Source: Cryomorphaceae bacterium (GTDB taxonomy: Bacteria; Bacteroidota; Bacteroidia; Flavobacteriales_D; Crocinitomicaceae). From it: a stretch of DNA of 64,000 nt. Under the pieces are notes generated by a model. The model had not been told where the DNA came from and did not search any database. It worked only from the letters and a program-made list of their open reading frames with translations. Location: contig JAIXUE010000009.1 in NCBI GenBank assembly GCA_027483605.1, positions 62,001 through 126,000 of the forward strand, in the 5' to 3' direction. Positions 46,067-56,533 of the stretch are shown in pieces. A program made the translations under genes and the position numbers. The first letter of the stretch is position 1, and each line of letters opens with the position of its first letter.

Positions 46067-46981
46067 ACGCGGTCCCAAATAATCCGAGCGCATTTTGCGT
46101 TGCTGGTGGTGAATCTCCTTTACGGAGCCAACCACGTGTTGGCAAAGGGCGTGATGCCGCAGTACCTCGACCCAAATACCTTCATTTTATTGCGTGTGAG
46201 CGGAGCCGTTTTACTATTCTGGATCTTGCTTTTGTCGCAAAAAAGAAAGCCCATAGACCGCGCCGACTACTGGCGTTTTTTAGCTGCAGGCCTGTTTGGC
46301 GTGGCCATCAATCAGCTCTTTTTCTTTCATGGGCTCAATTTGTCGTCGGCGCTGAATGCGGGCATTATTATGGCGCTCAATCCAATTATGGTAGTGATAA
46401 TTTCCGCATTTGTGACGCGAGAAAAATTCACCGTTCCGAAATACACTGGCATCGCCATTGGTGCAGTTGGCGCCATATTACTCACCCTGAGTTCTGGCAA
46501 GTTACCCGGCGCCTCTTCTCTAGGCGACCTTTTCTTATTGATCAATGCACTCAGTTACGCTTTGTATTTGGTGCTTTCCAAACCGCTCCTGCTCAAGTAC
46601 AGCCCGATACAGGTGATCACGTATGTGTTTACAATTGGCCTGATTTTACTTTTGCTCTTCCCGCCTACTTGGTCAAACTTAGCGAATGTCGATTTCCAGC
46701 AAATTCCTGCCAGCGCCTGGTATAAAATTACTTACGTGATTGTCGGTGTGACGTTTTTGACCTATTTGCTCACCATTTTTGGACTCAAGTACGTGAGCGC
46801 AACGGTATCTGCCGCCTATATTTACACGCAGCCAGTCATGGTAATGGGCTTTGCCATCTTGTTTTCAGCACTCGGTTGGGCAGCAGACTACACCCACACT
46901 ATTACCATCGAACGCATATTATATATGTTGTTTATTTTTACGGGCGTTTATTTAGTTTCTTTTTACAAAGCCAAAAAATGA
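46064..46981 (+). CDS. EamA/DMT-family transporter
   Basis: 'ANHVLAKGVMPQYLDPNTFILLRVSGAVLLFWILL', duplicated EamA TM architecture. Start set to ATG 46064. Confidence 0.88.
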   Translation: MTRSQIIRAHFALLVVNLLYGANHVLAKGVMPQYLDPNTFILLRVSGAVLLFWILLLSQKRKPIDRADYWRFLAAGLFGVAINQLFFFHGLNLSSALNAGIIMALNPIMVVIISAFVTREKFTVPKYTGIAIGAVGAILLTLSSGKLPGASSLGDLFLLINALSYALYLVLSKPLLLKYSPIQVITYVFTIGLILLLLFPPTWSNLANVDFQQIPASAWYKITYVIVGVTFLTYLLTIFGLKYVSATVSAAYIYTQPVMVMGFAILFSALGWAADYTHTITIERILYMLFIFTGVYLVSFYKAKK

Positions 46982-49773
46982 GAACCACCTTACTATTTTT
47001 GTTGCTCACCTGCACACTAACCCTATTTGCACAAAAAGCTGCACTCGACTTCAAGGCTTATGACACCTGGAAGCGCCTCGAAAAGGAACAAATATCCAAA
47101 AACGGAAACCTCATCACCTACGAACTGACATTTTTGAGAGCGAATCCCATCTTGCATCTCTACAATCAGCAGACTCAAAAACACGATTCCATTTCGAGAG
47201 CAAACAACGCCTTGATTGCTGTAGACGAATCCTACATTGCCTGGAAAATGAGCCCGGACTACGATAGTTTGCGCAAGCAAGAGCTGAATAAAGTCGACAA
47301 AAAGAAATGGGACAAAGATTCGCTATACATCTGGCATCTGGCACAAGACAGCACCTACAAATTCGCCAAACTCAAGCAAGTGCAACAGGCCGAAAATGCT
47401 CCTGTACTGGCCTTTTTACAAGAAGTCAGCCCAAAAAAAGTGGAGAAAGTGGCGCCCAAAAAGATTGAAAAATGGCTTTTCTGGAAAAAACCTGCGCCGG
47501 AGCCTCCCATCAATCCCTTCAAAACTGATGGCAATCGTTTGGTGGTTTATACTTCAGGTCAAAATACCTTTCCTTATCTAGACAGCATCACCTCTTTTTC
47601 ACTGAGCCCCGACGGATCCAAAATTGCAGTTGTCAGGCAGCGAAAAGTAAAGCTCGACTCCATGCAGGTCCGCATTTATGCTACTCAAGATTTACAATTA
47701 CTCAAGGAATTCGAAGCCCAACCAATTGCCACTGACCTCACCTGGAGCCCCAATAGCCAAATGGTGACTTTTTTATACAGCCCCGATACAACAGCAGTTA
47801 AAAATTTCCACCTCACTTTATTTGATTTCAATTTACTGAAGCAACAAGATTTCGGTGACTCTAGCGATTTTGATAAAAGTGCCAATGGTTTGTTTCAGGC
47901 AATTGCCAATGGCCGCAAACCACAATTCAGCACCGACAACCGCTATCTTTATTTTGCCGTACGTGAACGTCAAGTTTTCCAAAAAGACACCTTACTTGAG
48001 CGCGAAAAAGTCAACCTAGACATTTGGCACTACCAAGATTTGAGGTTGCAACCCCAACAACTCTTACAAAAAGACCAAGACCTTAAAAGAGGCGTTCTGT
48101 ATGTTTATGACCTCAACAATGACAGACTCACTGCACTCGAAAACGACACCTTAAAAGTCTTGCTTGAACTCAACACCACTGAACCGTATTTAGTTGGTAT
48201 CAACGCCAAACCCTACGCGATACAAGCCCAATGGGAAGCTCCGTCAAAAGCAGATTATTACAGGGTTAGTCTGGCCACAGGTCAAAAATTTTTACTCGGT
48301 AAAGGCCTGAGCTATACAGGTGAACTTTCGGCAGACGGGCGCTTTTTTACTTACTATATTTCCGACAAACAACACTGGATGCTGCTTGATATCGAAAAGG
48401 AAAAAAATGTGTGCATCAACTGCAGCCGCAAAGACGTCAAATGGGCAGAAGACCTGAATGGCCAACCCATGTCGGCAGGGCCTATTGGTTTTGTGGGTTA
48501 TTCCAAAGGCGCCAAAGAGGTCTATTTTCAGTCTGAATTTGACATCTGGTCTTATGACGTCGCTACCAAAACACTTCAGAGTATTTCCAATGAAGTGGCC
48601 ACGAAAGACCAAATTGAACTGCGTTTTACGAATTACGTCCAAGACTCTGCTTGGTTGAATTTGACGGAAGGATATTTCATTGGTTTGCGCAAAAGCAATA
48701 AAAATGAACTGCTTTATTTCTATGAAAATGGTCAGCTACGCCAACAACTCGAAGTGCCACAGCGCCTTTCTGGCCTTCTCAAAGCAGAAAACCAAAACCA
48801 ATACCTTTTGCGCAAAATGGATGTACGCACCTATCCTGATTTGCACTTGATACAAGACAATTGGGAGAGCCCCTTGCAAATTTCATGGGCCAATCCGCAG
48901 CAAAGCCAATACAACTGGGCTACTGTCGAAACCGTTAAATGGAAAGCCTACGACGGCCAAATGCTCGAAGGGCTGCTCTACAAACCCGAAAACTACGACC
49001 CGAGTCAAAAATACCCGCTGTTGTTTTATTACTACGAACTCAACTCAGATAACTTGCACAACTACCAAGCGCCTAAGCCCTCGGCAAGTATCATCAACCC
49101 AACGGAATACGCCAGCGGTGGTTATTTGGTGTTCATCCCAGACATTCGTTACCAGCCAGGTAAACCCGCCCAAGGCGCCTACAACAGCATCATGAGCGCA
49201 GCAGATCACCTCATCAAAAACTACCCTATCGACGACAAGCGCATGGGCTTGCAGGGTCAGAGCTGGGGCGGTTACCAAAGCGCCATGCTGATCACCATGA
49301 CCACGCGTTTTGCTGCAGCAATGGCCGGAGCACCCGTTAGCAATATGTTTTCGGCCTACGGTGGCATGCGTTGGGGCAGTGGCTTGAACCGCCAATTTCA
49401 GTACGAAAGCACGCAAAGTAGAATTGGCGCCACCATATGGGAAAAGCCGGACTTATACGTAGAAAACTCGCCTTTGTTCCATTTGCCTAAGGTGCAAACC
49501 CCACTGCTGATTATGGCCAATGACAAAGACGGCGCCGTACCGTGGTACCAAGGCATTGAACTCTATAATGGCTTGCGTCGCCTGAACAAGCCCTGCTGGA
49601 TGCTCAACTACAACGACGACGACCACAACCTCACCAAACTCCCCAATAAATACGACCTCTCGATTCGCATGCGTCAGTTCTTTGACCACTATTTGATGAA
49701 CACACCTGCGCCCTCCTGGATGAGCACCGGAATTCCAGCGACCCAGAAAGGGAAAATAACCGGTTATGAATAA
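46978..49773 (+). CDS. S9-family peptidase (prolyl-oligopeptidase-like)
   Basis: Signal peptide; 'GLQGQSWGGYQSAMLITMTTRFAAAMAGAPVSNM', 'DKDGAVPWYQGIELYNGLRRL', 'NYNDDDHNL'. Start set to ATG 46978. Confidence 0.92.
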   Translation: MRTTLLFLLLTCTLTLFAQKAALDFKAYDTWKRLEKEQISKNGNLITYELTFLRANPILHLYNQQTQKHDSISRANNALIAVDESYIAWKMSPDYDSLRKQELNKVDKKKWDKDSLYIWHLAQDSTYKFAKLKQVQQAENAPVLAFLQEVSPKKVEKVAPKKIEKWLFWKKPAPEPPINPFKTDGNRLVVYTSGQNTFPYLDSITSFSLSPDGSKIAVVRQRKVKLDSMQVRIYATQDLQLLKEFEAQPIATDLTWSPNSQMVTFLYSPDTTAVKNFHLTLFDFNLLKQQDFGDSSDFDKSANGLFQAIANGRKPQFSTDNRYLYFAVRERQVFQKDTLLEREKVNLDIWHYQDLRLQPQQLLQKDQDLKRGVLYVYDLNNDRLTALENDTLKVLLELNTTEPYLVGINAKPYAIQAQWEAPSKADYYRVSLATGQKFLLGKGLSYTGELSADGRFFTYYISDKQHWMLLDIEKEKNVCINCSRKDVKWAEDLNGQPMSAGPIGFVGYSKGAKEVYFQSEFDIWSYDVATKTLQSISNEVATKDQIELRFTNYVQDSAWLNLTEGYFIGLRKSNKNELLYFYENGQLRQQLEVPQRLSGLLKAENQNQYLLRKMDVRTYPDLHLIQDNWESPLQISWANPQQSQYNWATVETVKWKAYDGQMLEGLLYKPENYDPSQKYPLLFYYYELNSDNLHNYQAPKPSASIINPTEYASGGYLVFIPDIRYQPGKPAQGAYNSIMSAADHLIKNYPIDDKRMGLQGQSWGGYQSAMLITMTTRFAAAMAGAPVSNMFSAYGGMRWGSGLNRQFQYESTQSRIGATIWEKPDLYVENSPLFHLPKVQTPLLIMANDKDGAVPWYQGIELYNGLRRLNKPCWMLNYNDDDHNLTKLPNKYDLSIRMRQFFDHYLMNTPAPSWMSTGIPATQKGKITGYE

Positions 49774-50119
49774 GAGACAAGAACGACTCGCGCGCGTTTG
49801 TTTAGGTGCCATCTTCATTGGGATCACTTTTTTATCTCTGAAAAGTGTGAGTCACCATACTTCTATTCGGGTCAATGACAAAGTAGGACATTTTATTGCC
49901 TATGCGCTCTTTAGCTTAAATGCCTTGGTTGTTTGGCGGCAGCAAGCCACCAAATTTAAAATCGGACTTGGCTTGGCACTTGTTGGCTACGGCCTCTTGA
50001 TGGAATTTTTACAGGGTTTTGTGCCGGGCCGCGAGGTATCGGGCTATGACCTTTTGGCCAACAGCATTGGGGTTGGTATTGGCTACCTCTTGTTTAGTCG
50101 ATTGAAAAGATATCTTTGA
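49766..50119 (+). CDS. VanZ-family protein
   Basis: 'NDKVGHFIAYALFSL', 'LLMEFLQGFVPGREVSGYDLLANSIGVGIGYLLF'. Confidence 0.85.
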   Translation: MNKRQERLARVCLGAIFIGITFLSLKSVSHHTSIRVNDKVGHFIAYALFSLNALVVWRQQATKFKIGLGLALVGYGLLMEFLQGFVPGREVSGYDLLANSIGVGIGYLLFSRLKRYL

Positions 50120-50810
50120 GGCCAAACCAACGGCTGACCACAAAGCCCTCGGCGTAGTTGTAGCCAGCAGGGCGGCCCATTTCGAGCATTCTGCCTTTCA
50201 AGAAATCAAAAAATAACTCACCAGATATGGGCGTGTTGGGCTCTGAAGAATTCGGGTCAAAAAACTGGGTTTTGTAGGCCTTGACCGCTGCAATTTTTTG
50301 ATCCACAAAAGGCGTTACATCTTGAACAAAAGAAGGCGTTTGCAAGTAATCTTGGATGTAGTGCAATACCAATTTGGGCCGATGCGCCGCTTGAGGGGTT
50401 TCGTTGTGCGAGGTGTGTATTTTGCGCAGCCCAGCTAAGAAGCAAGCCTCGGCCACCATGTGGCCAGCTCTGGCGTGGTCTGGATGGCGGTCTGAAAGTG
50501 CATTGGCCAGCACAATTTGGGGTTGATGCAAACGGATTTGCTCAATGATTTGGAGCTTTGCGGCGTGGGTGTTTTCAAAGAAGCCATCTGGCATGCGCAG
50601 GTTGTGGCGGTGATGAATGCCTAATATGGAAGCTGCAGCTGCAGCTTCTTCATACCTGCTTTCTACGGTGCCGCGCGTTCCGAGCTCGCCTTCAGTGAGG
50701 TCTATGATGCCGATAGACTTTCCCTGAGCGGCATAATGCAAAAGAGTGCCCGCCGCAGAGAGTTCGACGTCGTCGGGGTGGGCACCAAATGCAAGTATGT
50801 CTAGTTTCAT
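50094..50810 (-). CDS. bshB1: Bacillithiol biosynthesis deacetylase BshB1
   Basis: 'MKLDILAFGAHPDDVELSAAGTLLHYAAQGKSIGIIDLTEGELGTRGT', 'ALSDRHPDHARAGHMVAEACFLAGL'. Start set to ATG 50810. Confidence 0.9.
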   Translation of the reverse strand: MKLDILAFGAHPDDVELSAAGTLLHYAAQGKSIGIIDLTEGELGTRGTVESRYEEAAAAASILGIHHRHNLRMPDGFFENTHAAKLQIIEQIRLHQPQIVLANALSDRHPDHARAGHMVAEACFLAGLRKIHTSHNETPQAAHRPKLVLHYIQDYLQTPSFVQDVTPFVDQKIAAVKAYKTQFFDPNSSEPNTPISGELFFDFLKGRMLEMGRPAGYNYAEGFVVSRWFGLKDIFSID

Positions 50811-50812
50811 TC

Positions 50813-53647
50813 TTATTGAATATGAGCGTAACTTTCCACGCTCGGGCAGCTGCAAACCAAGTTGCGGTCGCCGTAGGCGTTGTCTACGCGGCGCACTGGC
50901 GCCCAATATTTGGCCTCGAGTAAGTAAGGAAGCGGATAAGCTGCCTCTTGAGGAGCATATGGGTAGGTCCAGTTCTTGTTGATGATGCAATCTGCGGTGT
51001 GGGGCGCGTTTTTGAGCAAGTTGTTCGCTTTGTCGGCGTGTCCGTTTTCAATTTCGCGGATTTCTTCGCGGATTTTGATCATGGCGTCGCAGAAGCGGTC
51101 GAGCTCTTCTTTGTCTTCTGATTCTGTAGGCTCAATCATGAGCGTACCTGCCACAGGGAAAGAAACCGTTGGGGCGTGGAAACCGAAGTCGATGAGGCGC
51201 TTGGCCATATCGGCAACTTCTACATCTGCCGTGCGCTTGAAATCTCGGCAATCGAGGATCATTTCGTGGGCTACCGTGCCATTCGCACCTGTATAGAGGA
51301 TATCGTAATGACCTTTGAGGCGCGCGGCTATGTAGTTGGCATTGAGAATGGCCATTTCGGTAGAGCGGCGCAAGCCCTCGGCACCCAACATTTTGATGTA
51401 GGCGTAGGAAATAGTCAGGATGAGTGCTGAACCATAAGGCGCTGCAGAAATAGCGTGGATTGGCGACTCTCCTCCTGTTTTGATGAGTGGGTTGCTCGGC
51501 AAGAAAGGTGCGAGGTGCGCAGCCACACCAATAGGACCCATGCCAGGGCCACCACCACCGTGTGGAATAGCAAAAGTTTTGTGGAGGTTGAGGTGACAGA
51601 CGTCGGCTCCGATGTTGCCTGGGTTGGTGAGACCAACTTGCGCGTTCATGTTGGCGCCGTCCATGTAGACTTGGCCGCCGTTGTCATGGATAATGCTCGT
51701 GATTTCGATGATGCCTTCTTCGTATACGCCATGCGTAGATGGGTACGTGACCATGATACCTGCCAAGACGTCTTTGAGCTCGGTAGCAACCGTGCGCAAC
51801 TCTTCGATGTCGATGTTTCCGTTGGCGTCACAGCCCGTAACCACTACTTCAAAACCTGCCATGACGGCAGATGCAGGGTTAGTACCGTGTGCAGACGACG
51901 GAATGATCATTTTTTTGCGTTGGAAATCGCCGCGAGACTCGTGGTAGGCTTTAATGACCATGAGGCCAGCGTATTCACCTTGCGCTCCAGAGTTGGGTTG
52001 CAAAGAAACCGCCGCAAAGCCTGTGGCCTCGCAGAGGTCTTGCGCTAGTTGCGCAAACATTTCGTGGTAGCCCACCGCCTGATCAAGTGGCGCAAACGGG
52101 TGCATGTTGGCAAATTGCGGATTGGTAACGGCCATCATTTCGGAGGCCGCATTGAGTTTCATGGTGCAAGAACCAAGAGCGATCATGGAGTGTACCAAAG
52201 AAAGGTCTTTGTTCTCCAAACGCTTGAGGTAGCGCATCATGCGCGACTCAGAATGGTAAGAATTGAACACCGGATGAGAAAGTACAGGCTCGGTGCGCAC
52301 TAGCGCCGCTGGAATGGCGTTTGAAGCGTTGGTTGGCTGTGCTCCGAATATGGCGAGCACGGCTGCAACATCAGCAGCAGTATGTGGTTCACCAAAAGAA
52401 ATACTGAGTTCTGAATCAGAAATGTAATGGAAGTTGAGGCCTGCAGCTTCTGCTTTGCTGCGGATTTCGGCACAATTGACACCTGCCACATGAATGGTGT
52501 CAAAGAAATGAGCAGAACCGATGGCAAGACCTGCGTTTTGGAGCGCGTTCGCTGTAGTGGAAGCAAGCTCGTGAACGTGGTTGGCAATTTGCTTGATGCC
52601 TGCTGGGCCGTGGTAAACGGCGTACATAGAGGCCATGACGGCCAACAAAGCCTGGGCTGTACAGATATTAGAAGTGGCTTTGTCTCTTTTGATGTGTTGT
52701 TCGCGGGTTTGCAAAGCCATGCGGAGTGCTTGGTTGTCGTCTGCGTCTTTGGAAACGCCAATGATGCGGCCTGGCAAGTTGCGCTTGTAGTCTTCTTTGG
52801 TGGCAAAGAAAGCAGCGTGTGGGCCACCGTAACCCATTGGCACACCGAAGCGTTGTGCAGAACCCATCACGACATCGGCGCCCATGCTGCCCGGAGACTT
52901 GAGTAGTACCAATGAAAGTAAATCGGCACCAACCGCTACTTGGATGCCGGCAGCTTTCCAGCTTGCGATGGCTGCTGTCCAGTCTTGGATGTGGCCTTTG
53001 GCGTTCGGATACTGTACAAAAATTCCGAAATAAGTGGCGTCAGGGGTAAAGGTTTGGGCGTCGCCCACGATGAATTCGATGCCGAGGTTGAGCGCGCGGC
53101 CTTTCATGACGTCGATGCTTTGGGGCAAGGCGTTTTGATCGACAAAAAATTTGTTGCGGCCCGCTTGGATGTCTGCGCGGCTGCGCGAGTTGTAGAACAT
53201 AATGAGGGCCTCGGCTGCTGCAGTTGCTTCGTCGAGTAAAGAAGCGTTGGCGATGGTCATGCCGGTGAGTTCAATGACCATGGTTTGGAAATTGAGCAGC
53301 GCCTCTAAACGCCCCTGTGCAATTTCTGCTTGGTAAGGCGTGTAGGCCGTATACCATCCTGGATTTTCGAGCACATTGCGCAAAATAACCGACGGCACAA
53401 TGGTTTCGTGGTAACCTAAACCGATAAAAGATTTGTTGACCTTATTTTTGGCACCCAGCGCAGTGATGTGGTCTAAATAAGCTTGCTCGGAGAGCGCAGG
53501 ATCGATGCGCAGCTCGCGGTTAAGGCGAATTTGGGCAGGGATGGTGCGGTCAATGAGCGTCGAGAGCGCAGCTACGCCAACTGCAGCTAACATGTCTTGT
53601 TGTTCGGATGCTCCGGGGCCAATGTGGCGTCTTTCAAATGGTGTCAT
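50813..53647 (-). CDS. gcvP: Glycine dehydrogenase (aminomethyl-transferring), P protein
   Basis: 'FERRHIGPGASEQQDML', 'HNETIVP'-like 'YHETIVPSVILRNVLENPGWYTAYTPYQAEIAQGRLEALLNFQTM', 'HLNLHKTFAIPHGGGGPGMGPIGV'. Confidence 0.97.
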   Translation of the reverse strand: MTPFERRHIGPGASEQQDMLAAVGVAALSTLIDRTIPAQIRLNRELRIDPALSEQAYLDHITALGAKNKVNKSFIGLGYHETIVPSVILRNVLENPGWYTAYTPYQAEIAQGRLEALLNFQTMVIELTGMTIANASLLDEATAAAEALIMFYNSRSRADIQAGRNKFFVDQNALPQSIDVMKGRALNLGIEFIVGDAQTFTPDATYFGIFVQYPNAKGHIQDWTAAIASWKAAGIQVAVGADLLSLVLLKSPGSMGADVVMGSAQRFGVPMGYGGPHAAFFATKEDYKRNLPGRIIGVSKDADDNQALRMALQTREQHIKRDKATSNICTAQALLAVMASMYAVYHGPAGIKQIANHVHELASTTANALQNAGLAIGSAHFFDTIHVAGVNCAEIRSKAEAAGLNFHYISDSELSISFGEPHTAADVAAVLAIFGAQPTNASNAIPAALVRTEPVLSHPVFNSYHSESRMMRYLKRLENKDLSLVHSMIALGSCTMKLNAASEMMAVTNPQFANMHPFAPLDQAVGYHEMFAQLAQDLCEATGFAAVSLQPNSGAQGEYAGLMVIKAYHESRGDFQRKKMIIPSSAHGTNPASAVMAGFEVVVTGCDANGNIDIEELRTVATELKDVLAGIMVTYPSTHGVYEEGIIEITSIIHDNGGQVYMDGANMNAQVGLTNPGNIGADVCHLNLHKTFAIPHGGGGPGMGPIGVAAHLAPFLPSNPLIKTGGESPIHAISAAPYGSALILTISYAYIKMLGAEGLRRSTEMAILNANYIAARLKGHYDILYTGANGTVAHEMILDCRDFKRTADVEVADMAKRLIDFGFHAPTVSFPVAGTLMIEPTESEDKEELDRFCDAMIKIREEIREIENGHADKANNLLKNAPHTADCIINKNWTYPYAPQEAAYPLPYLLEAKYWAPVRRVDNAYGDRNLVCSCPSVESYAHIQ

Positions 53648-53679
53648 GTGTTGTGTCGATTTTGGGTCTACAAAAGTAC

Positions 53680-54648
53680 TTATTTTTCATCAAAAGATGC
53701 TGCTCTTAAGATGGCATTATCATGGATATCTTGCCAAAACAAATTGATGTCGCCGATGTGGTAATTGCGCATGGTGAGGCTCAAAAAGAAGAACTTTCCT
53801 TTGGGGCGCTCAATCCAGATGGCGCCGTCGATGAGGTGCGTATCAAAGAGCTGTGGATAAATATGGTTGTCAAAATAAAGAAAGCCTTTGTGTGCTGTTT
53901 TGAGCGCCACACTTTCAATTGTCCAAGAGACGGGGTTCACGACTGCCTTTCCTTTGTACCATTTGTCATAGCTCGAGCGGTCGATTCTTTTTTTGAAGGT
54001 ATTCCAGGAGACAAAGCCACCGGTTGCAGCCGGCGTACTCAGCAAAGGAATGTTCTTGAAATCGTGGATGGAAATCCCAATGCCAGGCAAGTATGCAGCA
54101 ACGAGTTGACTTTGCAGCGGCTTGCCGTCAAAAAATTCTTGCAGCAGTAAACCACAGTGGGTGCTGCCTTGACTGTGGCCTGCCAAAATGATGGGCCTGC
54201 CGTTGTTGTAGTGCTCGAGGTAATACAAAAAAGCGGCGCGCACATCTGCGTAAGCAAGCTCGAGCGCGGCTCTTCCTTGAGGATCTGTTACGTAGTAGGA
54301 GCGCAGGTGGGCAGAGCGGTAATATGGTGCAAAGAAGCGTCCAGCTTCAGCGAATGCACTGCCTTGAAAAGGGAGCGCGGTTTCGAGTACTTTGGATTGC
54401 TGTGCTGCGTCGCCGAGAGGAACATTCCAGCGCTTGTCTCTTTTTTCGGTGTTGAGCGTGGGATAAACATAAAAAACGTCGGCTTTGGCATGCAAGCTGG
54501 TGTCTTGGAGGCGCTGCGCCAAACCTGCTGGGTAGGCCCCGGGGCGAGCTGCCCAATTTTGGGCTAAGCTGTAGTCAGTTGGAGTTTGTGCATAGAGCCC
54601 TGTTGAAAGAATTGGGAGGAACACGAAAAAGAGGGTAAGAAAACGCAT
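53680..54648 (-). CDS. DUF3089 domain-containing exported protein (lipase-like fold)
   Basis: 'ADVFYVYPTLNTEKRDKRWNVPL', 'RPIILAGHSQGSTHCGLLLQEFF'. Start set to ATG 54648. Confidence 0.85.
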   Translation of the reverse strand: MRFLTLFFVFLPILSTGLYAQTPTDYSLAQNWAARPGAYPAGLAQRLQDTSLHAKADVFYVYPTLNTEKRDKRWNVPLGDAAQQSKVLETALPFQGSAFAEAGRFFAPYYRSAHLRSYYVTDPQGRAALELAYADVRAAFLYYLEHYNNGRPIILAGHSQGSTHCGLLLQEFFDGKPLQSQLVAAYLPGIGISIHDFKNIPLLSTPAATGGFVSWNTFKKRIDRSSYDKWYKGKAVVNPVSWTIESVALKTAHKGFLYFDNHIYPQLFDTHLIDGAIWIERPKGKFFFLSLTMRNYHIGDINLFWQDIHDNAILRAASFDEK

Positions 54649-54664
54649 TATTTTTGTAAACGAA

Positions 54665-55558
54665 ATGTCCGAATACAAAAGAAACACATTTTTTTACCTA
54701 ATGTTTATCCTTTTGGCCGCAAAAAACACGAGCGCCCAAGATTCTACTGCGTATTGGAAATTCAAGTCCTTGTATTCTTTGAGTGGTACACAAACATCGT
54801 TTGTCAATTGGAATGCTGGAGGGCGCAATAACATCTCTGTTATTGGGGCCGCAAGTGCTTCGGCCTACTACACCCGCGAAACCATCAAATGGACCAACGA
54901 CGCTTCTTTTGCACTTGGCGGCATCAAATATTTTGACAACAAAGGCATTGGCGCACAAAAAACCGACGACCGCTTCGACCTTGCCAGCACCTTCGGTATG
55001 CAGTTATCTAAAGGCTTCTTTCTCACCTTTGCCTCCAGCTTCCGAACCCAAAGCATCAACGGTTACGCCTACCCCAACGACTCCATTCCCGTTTCGCGCT
55101 TTATGGCACCCGGTTACCTGAACCTCGCGCTTGGTGCCGACTTCCGCAAAGACGATAACTTCAACATTTTTTTCTCCTCCATCGCCATCAAATCTACATT
55201 TGTACTCGACGACTCCCTGAGTGCAAAAGGTTCTTTTGGCGTAGACCCCGGCATGCGCTACCGCCAAGAATACGGTGCGTACCTAAAAATGAAATACAAC
55301 CGCCCGCTCGCCAAAAACATCGAAATGAAATCCAAGTTAGAGCTGTTTAGTAATTACCTGAACAACCCTGAAAACATCGATGTCAATGGTGAGCTCTTGC
55401 TGCTCTTTCGGGTCAATTCTTTGGTTTCGGCCTCGGCCCAATGGAACCTCATCTACGACGACGACATCAAAATCACGGATATCAACGGCAATGTGGGCCC
55501 ACGCACGCAATTCAAATCAGTCATCGGTATCGGGCTGTCTTATAAAATTGAACGCTAA
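54665..55558 (+). CDS. DUF3078 domain-containing protein
   Basis: 'WKFKSLYSLSGTQTSFVNWNAGGRNNISVIGAASASAYYTRETIKWTNDASFALGGIKY'; TATTTTTG box at 54649-54656. Confidence 0.9.
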   Translation: MSEYKRNTFFYLMFILLAAKNTSAQDSTAYWKFKSLYSLSGTQTSFVNWNAGGRNNISVIGAASASAYYTRETIKWTNDASFALGGIKYFDNKGIGAQKTDDRFDLASTFGMQLSKGFFLTFASSFRTQSINGYAYPNDSIPVSRFMAPGYLNLALGADFRKDDNFNIFFSSIAIKSTFVLDDSLSAKGSFGVDPGMRYRQEYGAYLKMKYNRPLAKNIEMKSKLELFSNYLNNPENIDVNGELLLLFRVNSLVSASAQWNLIYDDDIKITDINGNVGPRTQFKSVIGIGLSYKIER

Positions 55559-56175
55559 TGAAAAAAGTCCTCTTTGGCCTCATCTTGTGGCTTAGTTTAA
55601 CTGTTCAAGCGCAATCTGATTACGCCAAATTTGACCTCAACCTGCAACTCAGCACCAACCTCAACAACCAACAGTTGCACCCAGCATTGAATCTGCAAGG
55701 CGAATGGCACCTCAATACGCGCTGGAGTTTACTCTATAACTACAGTCTTGGAGCAATTCAAACCACAACGTATTATGCGCATGCTCCTATGAGCCTGTTT
55801 GCCGTAGGGCCTGTAACCAGATTTTTAGCCCAAAACTCCTTCACATTTGGCGATTTTTTTGGAGCCTTGGGCATCGGTTTACTCACAGCTTTGATCCCGG
55901 AAGGCCTGGCATATCATTACCCGCTCGCCTACCGATGGGACCTCTCTGCTCATGCCAACCCCTTGGGCTTGGCCTATGTTTTTGACAATAATTTTAGCTT
56001 CAATCAAAGCATCAGATACGATGCAACCGCAGGCCTCAAACTCACCTACTATACCCCAGTAGGCCTGCATGCCAACGTGCATGTTCAGACGCGCTATACA
56101 GCCGGCTATGGTTTGTATCCGAATGCTGGGTTTGGTCTTGGCTATTCTTTTGGCCACCGCAATTTAGGCGAATAA
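55558..56175 (+). CDS. Exported hypothetical protein, probable outer-membrane beta-barrel
   Basis: Signal peptide; coupled to the upstream gene by TAATG. Confidence 0.7.
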   Translation: MKKVLFGLILWLSLTVQAQSDYAKFDLNLQLSTNLNNQQLHPALNLQGEWHLNTRWSLLYNYSLGAIQTTTYYAHAPMSLFAVGPVTRFLAQNSFTFGDFFGALGIGLLTALIPEGLAYHYPLAYRWDLSAHANPLGLAYVFDNNFSFNQSIRYDATAGLKLTYYTPVGLHANVHVQTRYTAGYGLYPNAGFGLGYSFGHRNLGE

Positions 56176-56184
56176 ACCAAGTTT

Positions 56185-56514
56185 TTAATGCCCGCCAGGC
56201 TGGCAGCAAAGCGGCAATGCCTTCTGAGCTGTAAGGTCCGCTTTTTGGTCATCGGCATCGTAACCAATAGAGGTTACTACTTTTTGGAGCTTTGCTACGT
56301 CGGTTTTCTTAACGTTGTATTTGATCTCTACAACTTTGGTTTCCATATTAAGTTCGGCGTAAACGACCCCTTTGGTCTGATTGAGAGCGGTTTCAATGCG
56401 GTCCTTGCAATCGGCACACAGCGCATTGGTTTGGATAGTAATGAGCGCTGGTTTTTGTGCAAAAATTGGGGCACAAAAGAGCATTAATAGGGAAAGGATT
56501 ATTGTTTTCATCAT
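56185..56514 (-). CDS. Exported heavy-metal-associated (HMA) domain protein
   Basis: Signal peptide 'IILSLLMLFCAPIFAQ'; 'TIQTNALCADCKDRIETALNQTKGVVYAELNMETKVVEIKYN' with CxxC metal site. Confidence 0.9.
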   Translation of the reverse strand: MMKTIILSLLMLFCAPIFAQKPALITIQTNALCADCKDRIETALNQTKGVVYAELNMETKVVEIKYNVKKTDVAKLQKVVTSIGYDADDQKADLTAQKALPLCCQPGGH

Positions 56515-56533
56515 TTTTTAATTTTTATCGTTT

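Noticed and set aside
51455-52048. 197-aa ORF antisense to gcvP, and many similar long antisense ORFs (e.g. 5187-5561, 37775-38173, 43065-43562)
   Set aside because: They mirror strongly supported coding genes, show low-complexity or frame-shadow composition and have no promoter or family signal of their own.
53648-53680. Glycine riboswitch upstream of gcvP
   Set aside because: Only a short AT-rich leader with a TACTTTTG box (53671-53678); no aptamer-like structure seen.
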